A DNA stretch of 64,000 bases, from assembly GCA_964491265.1 (NCBI GenBank), contig CAZBFP010000005.1, forward strand, positions 91,280 to 155,279, given 5' to 3'. The notes beneath the pieces are model-generated. The model saw nothing but the letters and a program-made list of their open reading frames with translations, was not told where the DNA came from and made no database searches. The translations under genes and the position numbers were made by a program. The stretch is from JBBAGC01 sp964491265 (GTDB lineage: Bacteria; Spirochaetota; UBA4802; UBA5550). Positions 62,584 through 64,000 of the stretch are shown in pieces (positions within the stretch are counted from its first letter, which is position 1; every line of letters starts with the position of its first letter).

Positions 62584-62861
62584 GAATATAAAGAAAATGT
62601 TTTGAAAATTTTTAAACCGGCTATTTAACCCGCCGGAGTTTCTCTTATATACTGCACAACATTTCCGGGCACACTTTTATAAAAAATATAATCAGCACGC
62701 ACAATTTATGCCAGAAAATAAGAAAAATATTACCATCTGGCATAAAAATACTCAAATCCCAGCAGTACCATCAAATTTTTTTCAAAAAAAATTTGTATAA
62801 TTATAATACTATATGTAATGTTAAAAGTCAATAAAATTATTTGAAGAAGTGAGGCTTTTCC

Positions 62862-63405
62862 GTTCCCGGCCCGGGAAGCGGCCGGAACAAGGGGTTGCAG
62901 CCCTTTGTTCTGATTATGTGAATCTGTATATTGTCCCCTCTGCCGCTTGCGGGTAAATCTTCCGGAGGAGGGAATTTACAGTATCATGAATCTGTTTAGA
63001 CCCCATCCCCCTAACCCCCTTCCCCCCGGCGGAGAAGGGGGAATAGCAGCAAATATTTTCTGCAGGCAGGGAATTTATTGATTCATGAATCTGTTCAATC
63101 CCCCCGGTTCGCTATGCTTACCACACTTCGGCAAAGCTTACTTCGGCAGGCTTACTTCGGCAGGCTCAGCACAAGCAGCACAAGCAGCACAAGCAGTGCA
63201 GGCAGTGACCGCCCCCCTTGAGAAAGGGGGGTAATTTCAGCAGATATTTTCTGTAATTACTGGATGAAAAGAATCATGAAATATAAGTTTTATGTGAAAC
63301 CTGCAATTTATGTTACGGAGCCCTCCCTTGTTAAGGGAGGTGGCCGGAGGCCGGAGGGATTAAAAAGGTAAATGCGCGCCGGTAGCGCGGGGTGGGGTCA
63401 AAATT
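62862..63405. repeat. C-rich mosaic repeat block 8a
   Basis: GGAACAAGGGGTTGCAGCCC, CCCCATCCCCCTAACCCCC, direct repeats of CTTCGGCAGGCTTA and AAGCAGCACA, and an inverted arm gtgaaacctgcaattt at 63293. The DNA from the porin promoter to this block (62584-62861) is AT-rich without a recognised gene. Confidence 0.72.
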
Positions 63406-63469
63406 CCAGCGCCTCTGTAGGGTAATCCCTTAAAAGATTTTTAATTATCTGATCCGGTGTAAGCGGCAT
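63398..63469 (-). pseudogene. N-terminal remnant of an Rpn-like nuclease gene
   Basis: ATG at 63467-63469 (minus) with TGGAGAG five bases upstream, reading MPLTPDQIIKNLLRDY-PTEALEF, then TGA formed by the mosaic repeat (GGGGTCAAAA). The beginning resembles Rpn/DUF4351-type proteins, in which this N-terminal helix leads into the nuclease domain. The rest is gone at the repeat boundary. Short, so tentative. Confidence 0.42.
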
Positions 63470-63510
63470 AATACTCTCCAGGAAATATATAATAAAAGAG
63501 GTTCCCTTAT

Positions 63511-63526
63511 TTACAGGTACCTGTAA
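63511..63526. promoter_or_regulatory. 16-bp perfect palindrome upstream of the remnant
   Basis: TTACAGGTACCTGTAA is a perfect palindrome about 40 bases upstream of the remnant's ATG, with AT-rich DNA around it. It may be an operator of the lost gene. No regulator is identified. Confidence 0.35.
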
Positions 63527-63594
63527 GTATATACGTTTTTATTGCAGATTTTTTTGAATTTTTTTTTGATTTTTTAGTCCGGCAGGGAATTTGC

Positions 63595-63962
63595 AGTTTC
63601 ATGAATCTGTTCAGACCCCACCCCCTGGCCCCCTCCCCGCAGCGGAGAGGGGGAATAGCATCAAAAATTTTCTTGCAGGTAGTCAAATAAGAGTTTTTCA
63701 AACTACAGTATTTATGCGAAACCTGAATTTCCTGCTTCACAACCCTCCCTTGTTAAGGGAGGTGGCCGGAGGCCGGAGGGATTAAACAGTTTCATGAAAC
63801 TAAAATTTCATGCGAAACCTGAATTTCATGCCTCGGAGCCCGTCTGCTGTCACGATGACAGCGTGCCAGTCCGGTACAGGATGTACAAAACGGCTGGCCT
63901 CACTGTGGGGAGGGGCGGCGCGATAGCGCGGGGTGGGGTCAGCCGGGGGTGGGGTCAAAAAT
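63595..63962. repeat. C-rich mosaic repeat block 8b
   Basis: CAGACCCCACCCCCTGGCCC, two inverted arms (63717, 63812), CTGTCACGATGACAGCGTGC (inverse of a motif at 53384) and GGCGCGATAGCGCGGGGTGG near the end. Runs almost to the window end. Confidence 0.72.
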
Positions 63963-64000
63963 TTTATTGACCTTTCCCATGCCTCTATTTATTATAAATA

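Noticed and set aside
63507..63785. Reading frames on both strands here
   Set aside because: They are composed of mosaic repeat, low-complexity T/A runs and the palindrome; no family or ribosome site.
52129..63962. CRISPR array
   Set aside because: The repeats are long, of both orientations, unequal in spacing and mixed with genes. There are no regular spacers and no cas genes.
52129..63962. Chromosomal integron with attC sites
   Set aside because: The cassette-like layout suggests it, but I see no paired RYYYAAC/GTTRRRY cores at fixed ends of genes, modules lie on both strands, and no integrase is present. A covariance search for attC would decide.
1..64000. tRNA, rRNA, tmRNA or riboswitch genes
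   Set aside because: I looked through the gaps over 100 bases and found no cloverleaf with TPsiC loop or known aptamer. A covariance model scan could still find one.

Overview
The window looks like a chromosomal segment of a spirochaete, or a close relative with periplasmic-type flagella. The main reason is the gene order motA-motB-fliL-fliY-fliO-fliP-fliQ-fliR-flhB-flhA-flhF-flhG-(membrane protein)-sigma28-fapA, which is the classic spirochaetal motility operon. The CheR/CheD/CheW genes, a FapA with an N-terminal Jag-type domain, class III cyclases with sensory domains, PEGA/PQQ envelope proteins and a 29-residue COX24-like basic protein fit the same picture. Species cannot be read from the sequence. 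No rRNA, tRNA, prophage, integrase, transposase or CRISPR array was found.

Layout. 1-14.75 kb: flagellar motor and export operon, all on +, with sigma28 and fapA at its end. 14.9-23 kb: chemotaxis genes (cheR, cheD, cheW) interleaved with a housekeeping run (yicC, remA-like, gmk, rpoZ, miaA, hfq, an SPFH-like protein). miaA appears to start at ATT. 23-27.3 kb, mostly on -: a degenerate iron-alcohol-dehydrogenase homologue, flgM behind a near-consensus sigma28 promoter, an envelope protein and argJ. 27.6-35.9 kb: STAS protein, NlpC/P60 lipoprotein, coaD, rny and ymdB on +, then hslO, a LOG protein, a CmpB-HD fusion and a TPR protein on -. 36.4-46.9 kb: two membrane class III cyclase clusters with exported or coiled-coil partners. 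One ends in a 1002-residue FecR/PEGA/beta-propeller protein. 47.5-52 kb: dnaE and a convergent unknown gene. 52.1-64 kb: a repeat-rich island of small toxin-antitoxin and nuclease genes, several of them broken, plus one porin gene with a perfect sigma70 promoter.

Repeats. At least four families are present. (1) A 120-121 bp palindromic element with imperfect terminal inverted repeats, six good copies between 14.8 and 36.2 kb, MITE-like. (2) A ~245 bp intergenic repeat beginning with a C-rich tract, at 15.7, 31.0 and (partly, inverted) 47.2 kb. (3) Short GTCATTCC palindromes at 41.85 and 46.95 kb. (4) A mosaic of C-rich tracts joined to a conserved caggtttcac arm, which fills almost every gap between toxin-antitoxin modules from 52.1 kb to the end.

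How the genes work together. The first half encodes motor torque (MotA/B), the switch (FliY), export gate (FliPQR-FlhAB), placement (FlhF/FlhG), late gene control (sigma28 with FlgM) and adaptation (CheR/CheD/CheW). The middle adds nucleotide second-messenger signalling linked to the envelope. The last 12 kb is accessory DNA where toxin-antitoxin modules appear to have been gained, duplicated and degraded between repeats.
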